Below are positions 24,673-32,946 of a DNA stretch of 53,463 nucleotides, piece after piece. The notes under the pieces were generated by a model, which had not been told where the DNA came from, ran no database searches, and worked only from the letters and a program-made list of their open reading frames with translations. Both the position numbers and the translations under genes were made by a program. This DNA is from Variovorax paradoxus (lineage in GTDB: Bacteria > Pseudomonadota > Gammaproteobacteria > Burkholderiales > Burkholderiaceae_C). Numbering within the stretch: the first letter of the stretch is position 1; each line of letters starts with the position of its first letter. The DNA lies in NCBI RefSeq assembly GCF_018614915.1, contig NZ_JAGGNU010000001.1, positions 1-53,463 of the forward strand, written 5' to 3'.

Positions 24673-25575
24673 ATGCATATCTCGAGAGTCGATCTCAACC
24701 TGCTCGTGGTGCTGGACACCATCTACACCGAAGGTGGCATCACCAAGGCGGCGGAAAAGCTGCACCTGACGCAGCCCGCCATCAGCCACGCGCTGGCGCG
24801 GCTGCGTGATCTTTTCAACGACCCTTTGTTCGAGCGGCAGGGCCACAAGATGGTGCCCACGCCGCTCACCAAGCGCCTGATCGATCCGCTGCGCGGCTCG
24901 CTGCAGTCGATCGGCTCGCTGCTCAACGACACGCAGAGCTTCGAGCCGGCCATTGCGAAGAAGCGCTTCGTGATCGGCCTGCGCGACTACATGGAGTCGA
25001 CCGTGATGCCGCCGCTGATGCGCGCCCTGGCCATCGAGGCGCCCGAGGTTGAGGTGTCCGGCGTGCGCGCCAACCGGCGCAGCCTGGAAAGCGAACTGGC
25101 TGCCGGCACGCTGGATGTGGCGGTGGATGTGCTTCTGCCCCTGTCGGAGGCCGTGAAGGTCAAGCGCATCAGCGTCGACGGCATGGCCGTGGTGGCCCGC
25201 AAGGGGCATCCCGCCATCCATGGGTCGGTGGACCTCGATACCTATCTGGCGCAGCGCCACATTCTCGTGACCTCGCGCCGCCAAGGGCCGGGCTTCGAGG
25301 ACATCGAGCTGCGCCGCATGGGCGTGCAGCGCCAGGTCGCGTTGCGCTGCCAGTTCTACTTCGCGGCCTGCCGTACGGTGTCGGAGACGGACCTGGTCCT
25401 CACCATGCCGGAGAGCTACGCGCACATGGCGAACCGGCAGTTCGGCAACCAGGTGATGGCTTTTCCGGTGCCGCTGTCGTCGATGGATGCCTACATGTAC
25501 TGGCACGCCAGTACCGACAACGACGCCGCCAACCGCTGGCTGCGCTCTGTGCTGATGCGCTGCTGCGTGCGCTGA
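24673..25575 (+). CDS. LysR-family transcriptional regulator
   Basis: Encodes 300 aa from ATG 24673 (a TTG 24 bp upstream is possible). The winged HTH is clear: RVDLNLLVVLDTIYTEGGIT, then KAAEKLHLTQPAISHALARL. An effector-binding domain follows (RFVIGLRDYMESTVMPPL; DVAVDVLLPLSEAVKVKRI). It lies divergent from the kinase/VOC operon across 175 bp, the standard LysR arrangement, so that operon is the likely target. The gap contains a GTCTCCT / AGGAGAC inverted pair at 24549-24555 and 24605-24611. The inducer is presumably a pathway intermediate. Confidence 0.9.
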   Translation: MHISRVDLNLLVVLDTIYTEGGITKAAEKLHLTQPAISHALARLRDLFNDPLFERQGHKMVPTPLTKRLIDPLRGSLQSIGSLLNDTQSFEPAIAKKRFVIGLRDYMESTVMPPLMRALAIEAPEVEVSGVRANRRSLESELAAGTLDVAVDVLLPLSEAVKVKRISVDGMAVVARKGHPAIHGSVDLDTYLAQRHILVTSRRQGPGFEDIELRRMGVQRQVALRCQFYFAACRTVSETDLVLTMPESYAHMANRQFGNQVMAFPVPLSSMDAYMYWHASTDNDAANRWLRSVLMRCCVR

Positions 25576-25704
25576 GCGCGGCGGCGCCTTCTTCGTCTCC
25601 ACAAATGCTTCGGCGTGGCCGATCCGCGCTGTGTCCGTGCTCGCCTAGTGTTTCGCATGAGGGTTTTCGCCAGTACTGCTTTTCGTGCATGGCCGTAAAT
25701 TGCC

Positions 25705-25720
25705 ATCTGTTATAACAAAT
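25705..25720. promoter_or_regulatory. Candidate operator ATCTGTTATAACAAAT upstream of the ABC transporter operon
   Basis: A near-perfect 16-bp palindrome (one mismatched pair; inner TGTTATAACA is perfect), 43 bp before the first binding-protein gene. It shares 14 of 16 positions with 12374-12389, so the transporter and the divergent CoA-transferase/VOC promoters probably share a regulator. Confidence 0.5.
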
Positions 25721-25763
25721 GTCACGCGACGGAGTTCCCGAAGCGTCAACCATGGAGACATCG

Positions 25764-27017
25764 ATGTCTATGAAGAGGCGCCACTTCCTCCAGTCCACCG
25801 CTGCCGCCGTTGGCGTGCTGGGCTTGCCCGCGTTGCAGACCGTCCGAGCCCAGTCCGGGCCCGTGCGAATCGGCGTGATGCTGCCGATAAGCGGCATCGG
25901 CGCCGAAGCCGGCGCGGCCTGGCTGGCCGGCGCGAAAGTCGCCGCTGAACAATGGAACGCAAAGGGCGGTGTGCTCAAGCGCACGGTGGAACTGGTCGTG
26001 CGCGATGACAAGTTCACCAGCGCCGGCGCCGTCGCCGCCGCACGCGAGCTGGCCGGCAGCGGCGTCAACCTGCTGATCGGCGGCTCGCAGTCGCCGATGG
26101 CGCTGGCCACGGCGCCGATCCTTCCCGAGCTCAAGGCCATGATGGTCGCGCCGTGCCCGACCGTGATGTCGCTCACGCACGAGAACTTCCAGCGCAACTT
26201 CTTCCGCTTGTCCTGGAACGCCTACATCGCCTTCGCCGGCATCGGCAACATGCTCACCGACCGCTTCAAGGAAGTGGAAACGTGGTCGTGCATCGTGCCC
26301 GACAGCGAGAACGGTCGCGACATGGCGCGCTTCTTCACCATCGGCGTGCAGCGTGCCGCCGCGAAGGCCGGCCGCAAGGTGAAGGTGCTCGACCCCGTAT
26401 TCGCCAGCCTCAACAAGTCCGATTACAAGGTCGAGATCAACAGCCTCATGAACGCGCCCTCGCAGGGCCTGTTCGTCGGGCTCACGGCCGCACCGTGCAT
26501 CAGCCTGCTGCAGCAGGGGCGTGCGGTCGGCATGGACAAGAAGTTCAAGGTCATCGGCGACGCCGGCACCGAGCTGATGATCGCCAAGGCGATGCAGAAG
26601 TCCACGCCGGCCAACCTGTGGAGCATCAGCTACTGGGTGCCAGGCACCGATGCGGGCAAGCGCAACCCGCTGAGCACGCCGCTGTACGAAGGCTACGTGA
26701 AGCTCACCGGCGACAAGAACCCGCCGAGCATCGTGCAGTCCAGTCACCGCTGCGCGCTCGGGCTCTTCAACGCCATCCAGAAGGCGGGCAGCACCGAAAC
26801 GGATGCCGTCATCGCCGCGCTGGAGGGCCTCACCTTCGACACCGCCGTGGGCTCGTACCACGTGCGCAAGGAAGATCACCAGGGCCTAGGCACCGCCTAC
26901 ATCGCCAAAGTGGGCGCGCGCGACGCCGATCCGGGCTACGGCATCGTCGACGCCATTGCCTACAAAGAAGCCGACGTGGCCGAGCCGCCATCGCCCGGCA
27001 AAGCCATCTCGATGTGA
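25764..27017 (+). CDS. ABC transporter substrate-binding protein 1 (branched-chain amino acid type)
   Basis: Encodes 417 aa from ATG 25764, five bases after GGAGA; other in-frame ATGs are close on both sides. The N-terminus KRRHFLQSTAAAVGVLGL has a twin-arginine motif (RRHFL) and a cleavage-like VRAQ, so export through Tat is likely. The mature protein is a Peripla_BP_6 (LivK-like) protein: RIGVMLPISGIGAEAGAAW and WSCIVPDSENGRDMARFF. It would capture the imported carboxylic acid or related compound. It is followed 22 bp later by a clear paralogue and then by permease and ATPase genes. Confidence 0.9.
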   Translation: MSMKRRHFLQSTAAAVGVLGLPALQTVRAQSGPVRIGVMLPISGIGAEAGAAWLAGAKVAAEQWNAKGGVLKRTVELVVRDDKFTSAGAVAAARELAGSGVNLLIGGSQSPMALATAPILPELKAMMVAPCPTVMSLTHENFQRNFFRLSWNAYIAFAGIGNMLTDRFKEVETWSCIVPDSENGRDMARFFTIGVQRAAAKAGRKVKVLDPVFASLNKSDYKVEINSLMNAPSQGLFVGLTAAPCISLLQQGRAVGMDKKFKVIGDAGTELMIAKAMQKSTPANLWSISYWVPGTDAGKRNPLSTPLYEGYVKLTGDKNPPSIVQSSHRCALGLFNAIQKAGSTETDAVIAALEGLTFDTAVGSYHVRKEDHQGLGTAYIAKVGARDADPGYGIVDAIAYKEADVAEPPSPGKAISM

Positions 27018-27039
27018 ACGTCCACGCGGAGACACAGCC

Positions 27040-28305
27040 ATGACATCAATGAAGCGCCGAACCCTCATCCAGGCCGCGAGTGCGGCCGCCGTGCTGGGCG
27101 CCGTCGGCACGCGGTTCTCATCTCTCGCCCATTCCCAGGGCACGCCTGTCAAGATCGGCGCCATGCTGCCCATGAGCGGCATCGGGGCCGAGGCTGGCGC
27201 CGCCTGGCTCAACGGCATCAAGGCAGCGCAACTGCAATGGAATGCCAATGGCGGCCTGCTCGGCCGCCAGATTGAGATCGTGGTCCGCGATGACAAGTTC
27301 ACGAGCGCCGGTGCCGTCAGCGCGGTGCGCGAGTTGGCGGGAGAGGGCGTCAACGTCTCGATCGGCGCGGGCCAGTCGCCCATGGCGCTGGCGATCGCGT
27401 CCATCCTCGGCGAGCTCAAGAGCGTGGTGGTGGCACCCGCGCCGAGCGTGATGTCGGTGACGCACGAGAACTTCAGCCGCAACTTCTTCCGCCTGTCGTC
27501 GAACGCGCTGATGCTCTATGGCGGCATCGGCAACCTGATGACGAGCAAGTTCACCGACGTGCAGACGTGGGCCGTGATCGCGCCCGACAGCGAGAACGGC
27601 CGCGACGTGGCGCGCTACTTCAAGGCCGGCGTCGAACAGGCGGCCGCCAAGGCGGGGCGCAAGGTCAAGGTGCAGGAGCCTGTGTTCGCGAGCCTCAACA
27701 AGGCCGACTACAAGATCGAGATCAACAACCTGATGAACTCGGGCGCCGAGGGCTTGTTCATCGGCCTCACCGCGGCGCCCTGCGTGAGCCTGCTGCAGCA
27801 GGGCCGCGCGGTGGGCATGGACAAGAAGTTCAAGGTCATCGGCGAAGCCGGCACGGAACTGATGATCGCCAAGGCCATGCAGAAATCCACGCCGCAGAAC
27901 CTGTGGGGCGTGACTTTCTGGGCGCCGGAACTGGAGCCCTTCAAGAGCCAGTTTCCGGTCAGCAAGGACTTGAGCGAGTACATCGTAAAGGTGACCGGCA
28001 CGCCCTTCGTGCCAGGCATCGTGCAGGCCTCGCACCGCTCGGCGCTCGCCATCTTCAACGCCGTGAAGAAGGCGAACTCGACCGAGACGGACGCCGTGAT
28101 CCAGGCGTTGGAAGGCCTGCAGTTCGACACGGCGGCGGGACCCTACCGCATCCGCAAGGAGGACCACCAGGGCATCGGCTCCTTCTACTTCGCCAAGATC
28201 GGCGCGCGCGACGCCGTGCCGGGCTACGGCCTGGAGCAGGTGGTCCGGCTGGACGAAACCGAGATCGTCGAGCCCGCGACGCCGGGCAAGAAGTACGAGG
28301 GCTGA
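27040..28305 (+). CDS. ABC transporter substrate-binding protein 2 (tandem paralogue)
   Basis: Encodes 421 aa from ATG 27040 after GGAGAC. It has a Tat-type leader KRRTLIQAASAAAVLGAVG and then VKIGAMLPMSGIGAEAGAAW. Large blocks are the same as in the upstream protein (for example DKFTSAGAV, QQGRAVGMDKKFKVIG, KEDHQG), so the pair arose by tandem duplication. Divergent segments (residues near FWAPELEPFKSQFPVSKD versus YWVPGTDAGKRNPLSTP) may give different ligand preferences. It feeds the same permease. Confidence 0.9.
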   Translation: MTSMKRRTLIQAASAAAVLGAVGTRFSSLAHSQGTPVKIGAMLPMSGIGAEAGAAWLNGIKAAQLQWNANGGLLGRQIEIVVRDDKFTSAGAVSAVRELAGEGVNVSIGAGQSPMALAIASILGELKSVVVAPAPSVMSVTHENFSRNFFRLSSNALMLYGGIGNLMTSKFTDVQTWAVIAPDSENGRDVARYFKAGVEQAAAKAGRKVKVQEPVFASLNKADYKIEINNLMNSGAEGLFIGLTAAPCVSLLQQGRAVGMDKKFKVIGEAGTELMIAKAMQKSTPQNLWGVTFWAPELEPFKSQFPVSKDLSEYIVKVTGTPFVPGIVQASHRSALAIFNAVKKANSTETDAVIQALEGLQFDTAAGPYRIRKEDHQGIGSFYFAKIGARDAVPGYGLEQVVRLDETEIVEPATPGKKYEG

Positions 28306-28307
28306 GC

Positions 28308-30278
28308 GTGGTCAATGAACTCATGTTCGCGGTGTTCAATGCCGCGGCGTTCGGCATGGCGATCTTCGTGGTCGCCGCGGGCCTGACGCTCATCTTCGGC
28401 CTGATGCGCCTGCTCAACATGGCGCAGGGCGGCTTCTTCATGATCGGCGCTTACACCGCCTACTCGGTGATGGGGCGCGACGTGCAGTCGCTCTGGATGT
28501 TCCTGCTCGCCGCGCTGGTGGGCGGCGTTGTCGTGGCGCTGCTGGGACTGGTGACCGACCGTCTCGTGCTGCGCCGGCTGCGCAACGTCGATCCGCACTA
28601 TGTGCTCATCGCCACCTTCGCGCTGATGATGGTCTGCACGGGCGTCACCAAGCTCATCTGGGGCGTGGACTTCTTCTCGGTCAACCCGCCGCCGGGACTG
28701 GACCAGCCGCTCAATCCGTTCGGCATGTTCTTCTCGGCGTACCAGATCTTCGTGATCGCGGCGGGACTGGTGGTCTACATCGTGCTCGAACTTGCGATCC
28801 ACCGCATGTGGTTCGGCAAGCTGATGCAGGCGCTGGCGGCCGATCCGTGGATGTCGGGCGTGCTCGGGCTCAACGTGTCTTTCGGCATCGCGCTGAGCGT
28901 AATGGCGAGCTTCTTCCTTGCGGGACTCGCGGGGGGCTTGCTGCTGCCCAACCAGAGCCTGTCGACGGGGCTGGGGGATTCGTACCTGATGTATGCCTTC
29001 TTTGCCGTGATCATCGGCGGCCTCGGCAACATTCGCGGCGCCTTCATCGGCTCGCTGGTGCTGGGTCTGGTGCAGAGCCTCAACACGGTGTTGCTGCCGT
29101 CGGTGCCGGGCCTCGCGATCTACGTGGTGCTGGCCGGCTTTTTGCTGTGGAAGCCCAGCGGCCTGTTTCCCGCCGTCGGTGCGCAGGCCGAGGCCGGCGC
29201 CGAATCCCACGGATCGGGTGCGCTGCACCGCCCGCGCATTTCGCGCGGCGTGTGGCAGGTGCTGGGTGTGGCGACCGTCGGTGTGTTGGCGACCTTGCCG
29301 CTGTGGGTCAATGCCGGGCCGTTGTACGTGGTGGGCACAGTGCTGATCCAGGTGATCTTCGCGCTGTCGTGGAACATCCTGTTCGGCTACACGGGGCTGG
29401 TGTCCTTCGGGCACGCGGGCTTCTTCGCCATCGGCGCGTACCTTGCGGCGCTGGCGCTGCGGCACATCGCGGGCGTGCCCTTTCTCGGCGTGCTCGCAGG
29501 CGCTGCGCTGCTGGGCGCGATCGCGGCATGGGTCATCGGCGTCCTGGCGCTGAGGCGCATGAGCGGGGTGTTCCTCGCGGTGCTGACGGTGGCCTTGGCC
29601 GAAGCCTTGAGGCTCATCATCGGCTTCTCGACCTTCCTCGGCCGCGAGGACGGCATCACCGACATCCCGCGTCCCGCGTTGGACTTCGGCCTGTTTCGCA
29701 TCGATCTCGCGAGCTCCAACGCCTACTACTGGTTCCTGCTGGTCGCGACGGTACTGATCACCGCCTTCCTTTGGTGGCTGCTGCACAGCCGCTTCGGCCG
29801 CACCTTGCAGACGGTGCGCCAGGACGCGGAGCGCGCTGCCTTCATGGGCACCAACGTCGCGCGCTACCGGCTTGCCGCCTTCGTCATCTCCGGCGCCGTT
29901 GCCGCCGTGGCGGGTGCGCTGTATGCGCCGTGGTCACGCATCGTCACGGTCGAGGAAGTGCACTGGCTGGCTTCCGCGCAACCGATGCTGAACACGCTGC
30001 TGGGCGGCGTCAGCTCCTTCTGGGGACCGGTCGTCGGCGCGGGGCTCTTCGCGACCATCACCTATGCGACGCGTACTCTGGTCGGGCTGTCGGAACTCAT
30101 CGTCGGCACCGGGCTGCTCGCCATCATCCTGCTGGCGCCCAATGGTGCGGTCGGCCTCTGGCGCAATGTCGAAGAGCGGCTGTGGGGCCGCAAGCCGCGC
30201 GGGCCTGCGACTGCGGAGCCGGCCAAGGATGCGCGTGTGTCCCCCGTCGCCAAGCTGGAAGCGGGAGGCGCACGATGA
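28308..30278 (+). CDS. Fused LivH-LivM ABC permease
   Basis: Encodes 656 aa, starting at GTG 28308 two bases after the previous stop (ATG 28323 also possible). The N-terminal half (~1-290) is LivH-like (TLIFGLMRLLNMAQGGFFMI; FFAVIIGGLGNIRGAFIGSL). A hydrophilic linker (~290-315, AEAGAESHGSG) joins it to a LivM-like half (NILFGYTGLVSFGHAGFFAI; GREDGITDIPRP). The two permease subunits, usually separate genes, are one polypeptide that would form the complete membrane pore. No frameshift or gap is seen at the junction. Confidence 0.9.
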   Translation: MVNELMFAVFNAAAFGMAIFVVAAGLTLIFGLMRLLNMAQGGFFMIGAYTAYSVMGRDVQSLWMFLLAALVGGVVVALLGLVTDRLVLRRLRNVDPHYVLIATFALMMVCTGVTKLIWGVDFFSVNPPPGLDQPLNPFGMFFSAYQIFVIAAGLVVYIVLELAIHRMWFGKLMQALAADPWMSGVLGLNVSFGIALSVMASFFLAGLAGGLLLPNQSLSTGLGDSYLMYAFFAVIIGGLGNIRGAFIGSLVLGLVQSLNTVLLPSVPGLAIYVVLAGFLLWKPSGLFPAVGAQAEAGAESHGSGALHRPRISRGVWQVLGVATVGVLATLPLWVNAGPLYVVGTVLIQVIFALSWNILFGYTGLVSFGHAGFFAIGAYLAALALRHIAGVPFLGVLAGAALLGAIAAWVIGVLALRRMSGVFLAVLTVALAEALRLIIGFSTFLGREDGITDIPRPALDFGLFRIDLASSNAYYWFLLVATVLITAFLWWLLHSRFGRTLQTVRQDAERAAFMGTNVARYRLAAFVISGAVAAVAGALYAPWSRIVTVEEVHWLASAQPMLNTLLGGVSSFWGPVVGAGLFATITYATRTLVGLSELIVGTGLLAIILLAPNGAVGLWRNVEERLWGRKPRGPATAEPAKDARVSPVAKLEAGGAR

Positions 30279-31048
30279 GCGCCGAGCTGCTCCGCGTCGA
30301 GGGCGTGCACAAGAACTACGGCCCCATCGAGGTGCTGCACGGCGTGAGCCTGTCCGTCGCGGCCGGCGAGGTCTTCGCCATCATCGGACCCAACGGCGCG
30401 GGCAAGACCACGATGTTCAAGGTCATGACCGGCGAAGTGCCGTCCAACGGCGGCACCATCCACTTCGGCGGCAAGGACGTCACGCGTCTGCCCGCGCACG
30501 ACCGCGTGCGCGAAGGCTTCGGCCGCACTTTTCAGGTGGCGCGCGTCTTCCATGACTTCACCGTGCTCGACAACGTGATCGCCGCGGTCGAGGCGCGTCG
30601 GCAATACCGGCACGAGCCGCTGGGTTCGCGCTGGCGCTGCGCGCCGTCGACGGAGGTGCGGGACGAAGCCATGGCGCTGCTGGAAGACGTCAAGCTGCAC
30701 ACGCTCGCGGGGGAGGCTGCGCGCTTCCTGTCGCACGGCGACAAGAAGCGGCTCGAATTCGTGATCGCGCTGGCCGGCAGGCCGACCATCCTGATGCTCG
30801 ACGAGCCCACCGCCGGCATGTCGCCGAGCGACCGTGCGGACATCGCGCAACTGGTCTCGCGCACGCAGAAGGAGCGGGGCATCACCGTCGTGATGACCGA
30901 GCACGACATGGACGTCGTGTTCGGGCTCGCCAACCGCATCATGGTCATGAACTACGGCGAGGTCGTGTCCACCGGCACGGTCGACGAAGTGCGTGGCGAT
31001 CCGAAGGTTCGCGAGGTCTACCTCGGCAAGGAGATGGTCGGTGCTTGA
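30275..31048 (+). CDS. livG: ABC transporter ATP-binding protein, LivG-like
   Basis: Encodes 257 aa. ATG 30275 overlaps the permease stop (ATGA). It has Walker A GPNGAGKTT, Walker B TILMLDEPTAGMSP and an H-loop in MTEHDMDVVF. The expected LSGGQ signature is FLSHGDKKRLEF, as in LivG-type subunits. It has the extended RTFQVARVFHDFTVLDNVI segment of this subfamily. It powers import together with LivF. 'Liv' indicates family; the cargo is probably an organic acid and not an amino acid, judging from the neighbours. Confidence 0.92.
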   Translation: MSAELLRVEGVHKNYGPIEVLHGVSLSVAAGEVFAIIGPNGAGKTTMFKVMTGEVPSNGGTIHFGGKDVTRLPAHDRVREGFGRTFQVARVFHDFTVLDNVIAAVEARRQYRHEPLGSRWRCAPSTEVRDEAMALLEDVKLHTLAGEAARFLSHGDKKRLEFVIALAGRPTILMLDEPTAGMSPSDRADIAQLVSRTQKERGITVVMTEHDMDVVFGLANRIMVMNYGEVVSTGTVDEVRGDPKVREVYLGKEMVGA

Positions 31049-31745
31049 AATCCGCGAACTCGACGCCTTCTACGGCGACAGCCACATCCTGCACGGCGCG
31101 CAGGTCTCGGTGAAGGCCGGCCGGCGCGTCGCGCTGCTCGGGCGCAACGGCGCGGGCAAGTCGACCTTGCTGAAGAGCGTGATGAACGCCGGCCCGCGCG
31201 TGCGCGGCATCCTGCGCTTCGACGGCAAGGACCTGCACGGCGTGCCGACGCACCAACGCACTCGCATGGGGCTTTCTCTGGTGCCTGAGGACCGGCGCAT
31301 CTTCACGCACCTGACGGTGGCGGAGAACATCGCCATCGCGCGCTACGGTGCTTCCCCAACGCGGCCCGCCGTGCCGGTGGCCGACATCATTGCCCGTTTC
31401 CCGATGCTGGCGCCACTGCAGCAGCGCTACGGCGGGCAGCTCAGCGGCGGCCAACAACAGCTGCTGGCGGTCGCGCGCGCCATGGCGGCGAACCCGAGCC
31501 TGCTGCTGCTCGACGAGCCGACCGAAGGGCTCGCGCCCATCATCGTCGAGGAGATGGCGCGCGACGTCGTGCGCACCTGCATCGAAGGCAACGTGGCGCT
31601 GCTGCTGTGCGAACAGAACATCTGGTTCGCCCGCCGCTGCACCCAGTACGTCTACGTGATCGACACCGGCCGCGTGGTGTTCGAGGGCGACTGGGAGCAC
31701 TTCGACCGCAATCCGCAGGTGCAGCAGCGCTACCTCGCGCTCTGA
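31041..31745 (+). CDS. livF: ABC transporter ATP-binding protein, LivF-like
   Basis: Encodes 234 aa starting at GTG 31041, eight bases after AAGGAG and overlapping the LivG stop. It has Walker A GRNGAGKSTLLKSV, signature QLSGGQQQLLAVARAM, Walker B LLLLDEPTEGLAP and the LivF-typical GLSLVPEDRRIFTHLTVAEN. It completes the importer and ends the transporter part of the operon; the dehydrogenase pair follows after 47 bp. Confidence 0.92.
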   Translation: MLEIRELDAFYGDSHILHGAQVSVKAGRRVALLGRNGAGKSTLLKSVMNAGPRVRGILRFDGKDLHGVPTHQRTRMGLSLVPEDRRIFTHLTVAENIAIARYGASPTRPAVPVADIIARFPMLAPLQQRYGGQLSGGQQQLLAVARAMAANPSLLLLDEPTEGLAPIIVEEMARDVVRTCIEGNVALLLCEQNIWFARRCTQYVYVIDTGRVVFEGDWEHFDRNPQVQQRYLAL

Positions 31746-31792
31746 GCCGCCATCCGAATCTTCAACGTTTCAACGTCAACTTCCAGACTCCC

Positions 31793-32923
31793 ATGGATCT
31801 CCAGTACACCCCCGAACAGAACCAGTTGCGCGAGAGCGTCGAGCGCTTCGTGCGAGAGGAATACGACTTCGCGCACCGCCGCAAGCTGGTCGCGAGCGAC
31901 AGCGGCCACGACGAACGCTGCTGGCGCAGCTACGCCGATTTCGGCTGGCTCGCCGTACCCTTCAGCGAGGAGGATGGCGGCATCGGAGGCGACGCGACGG
32001 ACACCGGCATCGTGATGGAAGGCATCGGCCGCGGCCTGCTGCTGGAGCCCTATCTGGCCAATGTGGTTCTCGCGGGCGGTGTGATGGCGGCGCTCGCCAG
32101 CGCTGACCAGAAGGCGCAATGGCTGCAGCCGATGATGGTTGGCGCCCACAAGATGGCGCTGGCCTACGCGGAGCCCGAGTCACGCTACGAACTCGCGCAC
32201 TGCGAGACCACCGCGCGGTGCGACGGCGAGGGCTATCGCATCGACGGGCGAAAGTCGTTCGTCCATGGCGGCGGTGCGGCGGATCTCTACGTCGTCATCG
32301 CGCGCACCTCCGGCGGGTCGTCGGACAGCGGCGGACTGACAGCGCTGGTGGTCGATGCCAAGGCCCCGGGACTCGAAGTGCGCCCGTATGCCACTCACGA
32401 CGGCAGTCGTGCCGCCGACCTGGTGTTCGAAGGTTTGCGCGTCGATGCTTCGCGACGGCTGGGCGAAGAGGGCGCGGCCTATCCGGCCCTGGAACTCGTG
32501 ATCGACCAGGCGATTGCCGCCATCGCCTCGGAGGCCGTGGGCGCGATGAGCACGCTGGTCGACATGACGCTCGACTACCTCAAGACGCGCCAGCAGTTCG
32601 GTCGGCCGATCGGCACCAACCAGGCGCTGCAGCATCGCATGGTCGACATGTACATCGCGCTCGACGAGGCGCGCTCCATGGCGCTGTACGGCGCGCTGAT
32701 GCTCGGCGAGGCCGATGCGGCCGCGCGCCGCAAGGCGCTGTCGGCCACCAAGATCGAGATCGACCGCACCGCGCGGCGCGTCGGGCAGGAGGCGGTGCAA
32801 TTGCACGGCGCGATGGGCGTGACGGAGGAACTCGCCGTCGGCCATTACTTCAAGCGCCTGTCGATGATCGGCGTGACCTTCGGCGACATGAGCTGGCACC
32901 TGCAGCGCCACGCGCAGGCCTGA
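31793..32923 (+). CDS. Acyl-CoA dehydrogenase, PimD-like small subunit
   Basis: Encodes 376 aa from ATG 31793. It shows QYTPEQNQLRESVERFVREE, GWLAVPFSEEDGGIGG, ALAYAEPESRYE and TRQQFGRPIGTNQALQHRMV. It lacks the usual WxxxG-A-x-D motif order of homomeric enzymes. This divergent type pairs with a second, PimC-like subunit in pimeloyl-CoA-type and some alicyclic/steroid acyl-CoA dehydrogenases. The PimC-like gene starts 23 bp later, supporting a heteromeric enzyme. Substrate: perhaps a dicarboxyl or bulky acyl-CoA (inference). Confidence 0.88.
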   Translation: MDLQYTPEQNQLRESVERFVREEYDFAHRRKLVASDSGHDERCWRSYADFGWLAVPFSEEDGGIGGDATDTGIVMEGIGRGLLLEPYLANVVLAGGVMAALASADQKAQWLQPMMVGAHKMALAYAEPESRYELAHCETTARCDGEGYRIDGRKSFVHGGGAADLYVVIARTSGGSSDSGGLTALVVDAKAPGLEVRPYATHDGSRAADLVFEGLRVDASRRLGEEGAAYPALELVIDQAIAAIASEAVGAMSTLVDMTLDYLKTRQQFGRPIGTNQALQHRMVDMYIALDEARSMALYGALMLGEADAAARRKALSATKIEIDRTARRVGQEAVQLHGAMGVTEELAVGHYFKRLSMIGVTFGDMSWHLQRHAQA

Positions 32924-32946
32924 ACCCGACGAGCAGGGAGCACGGC

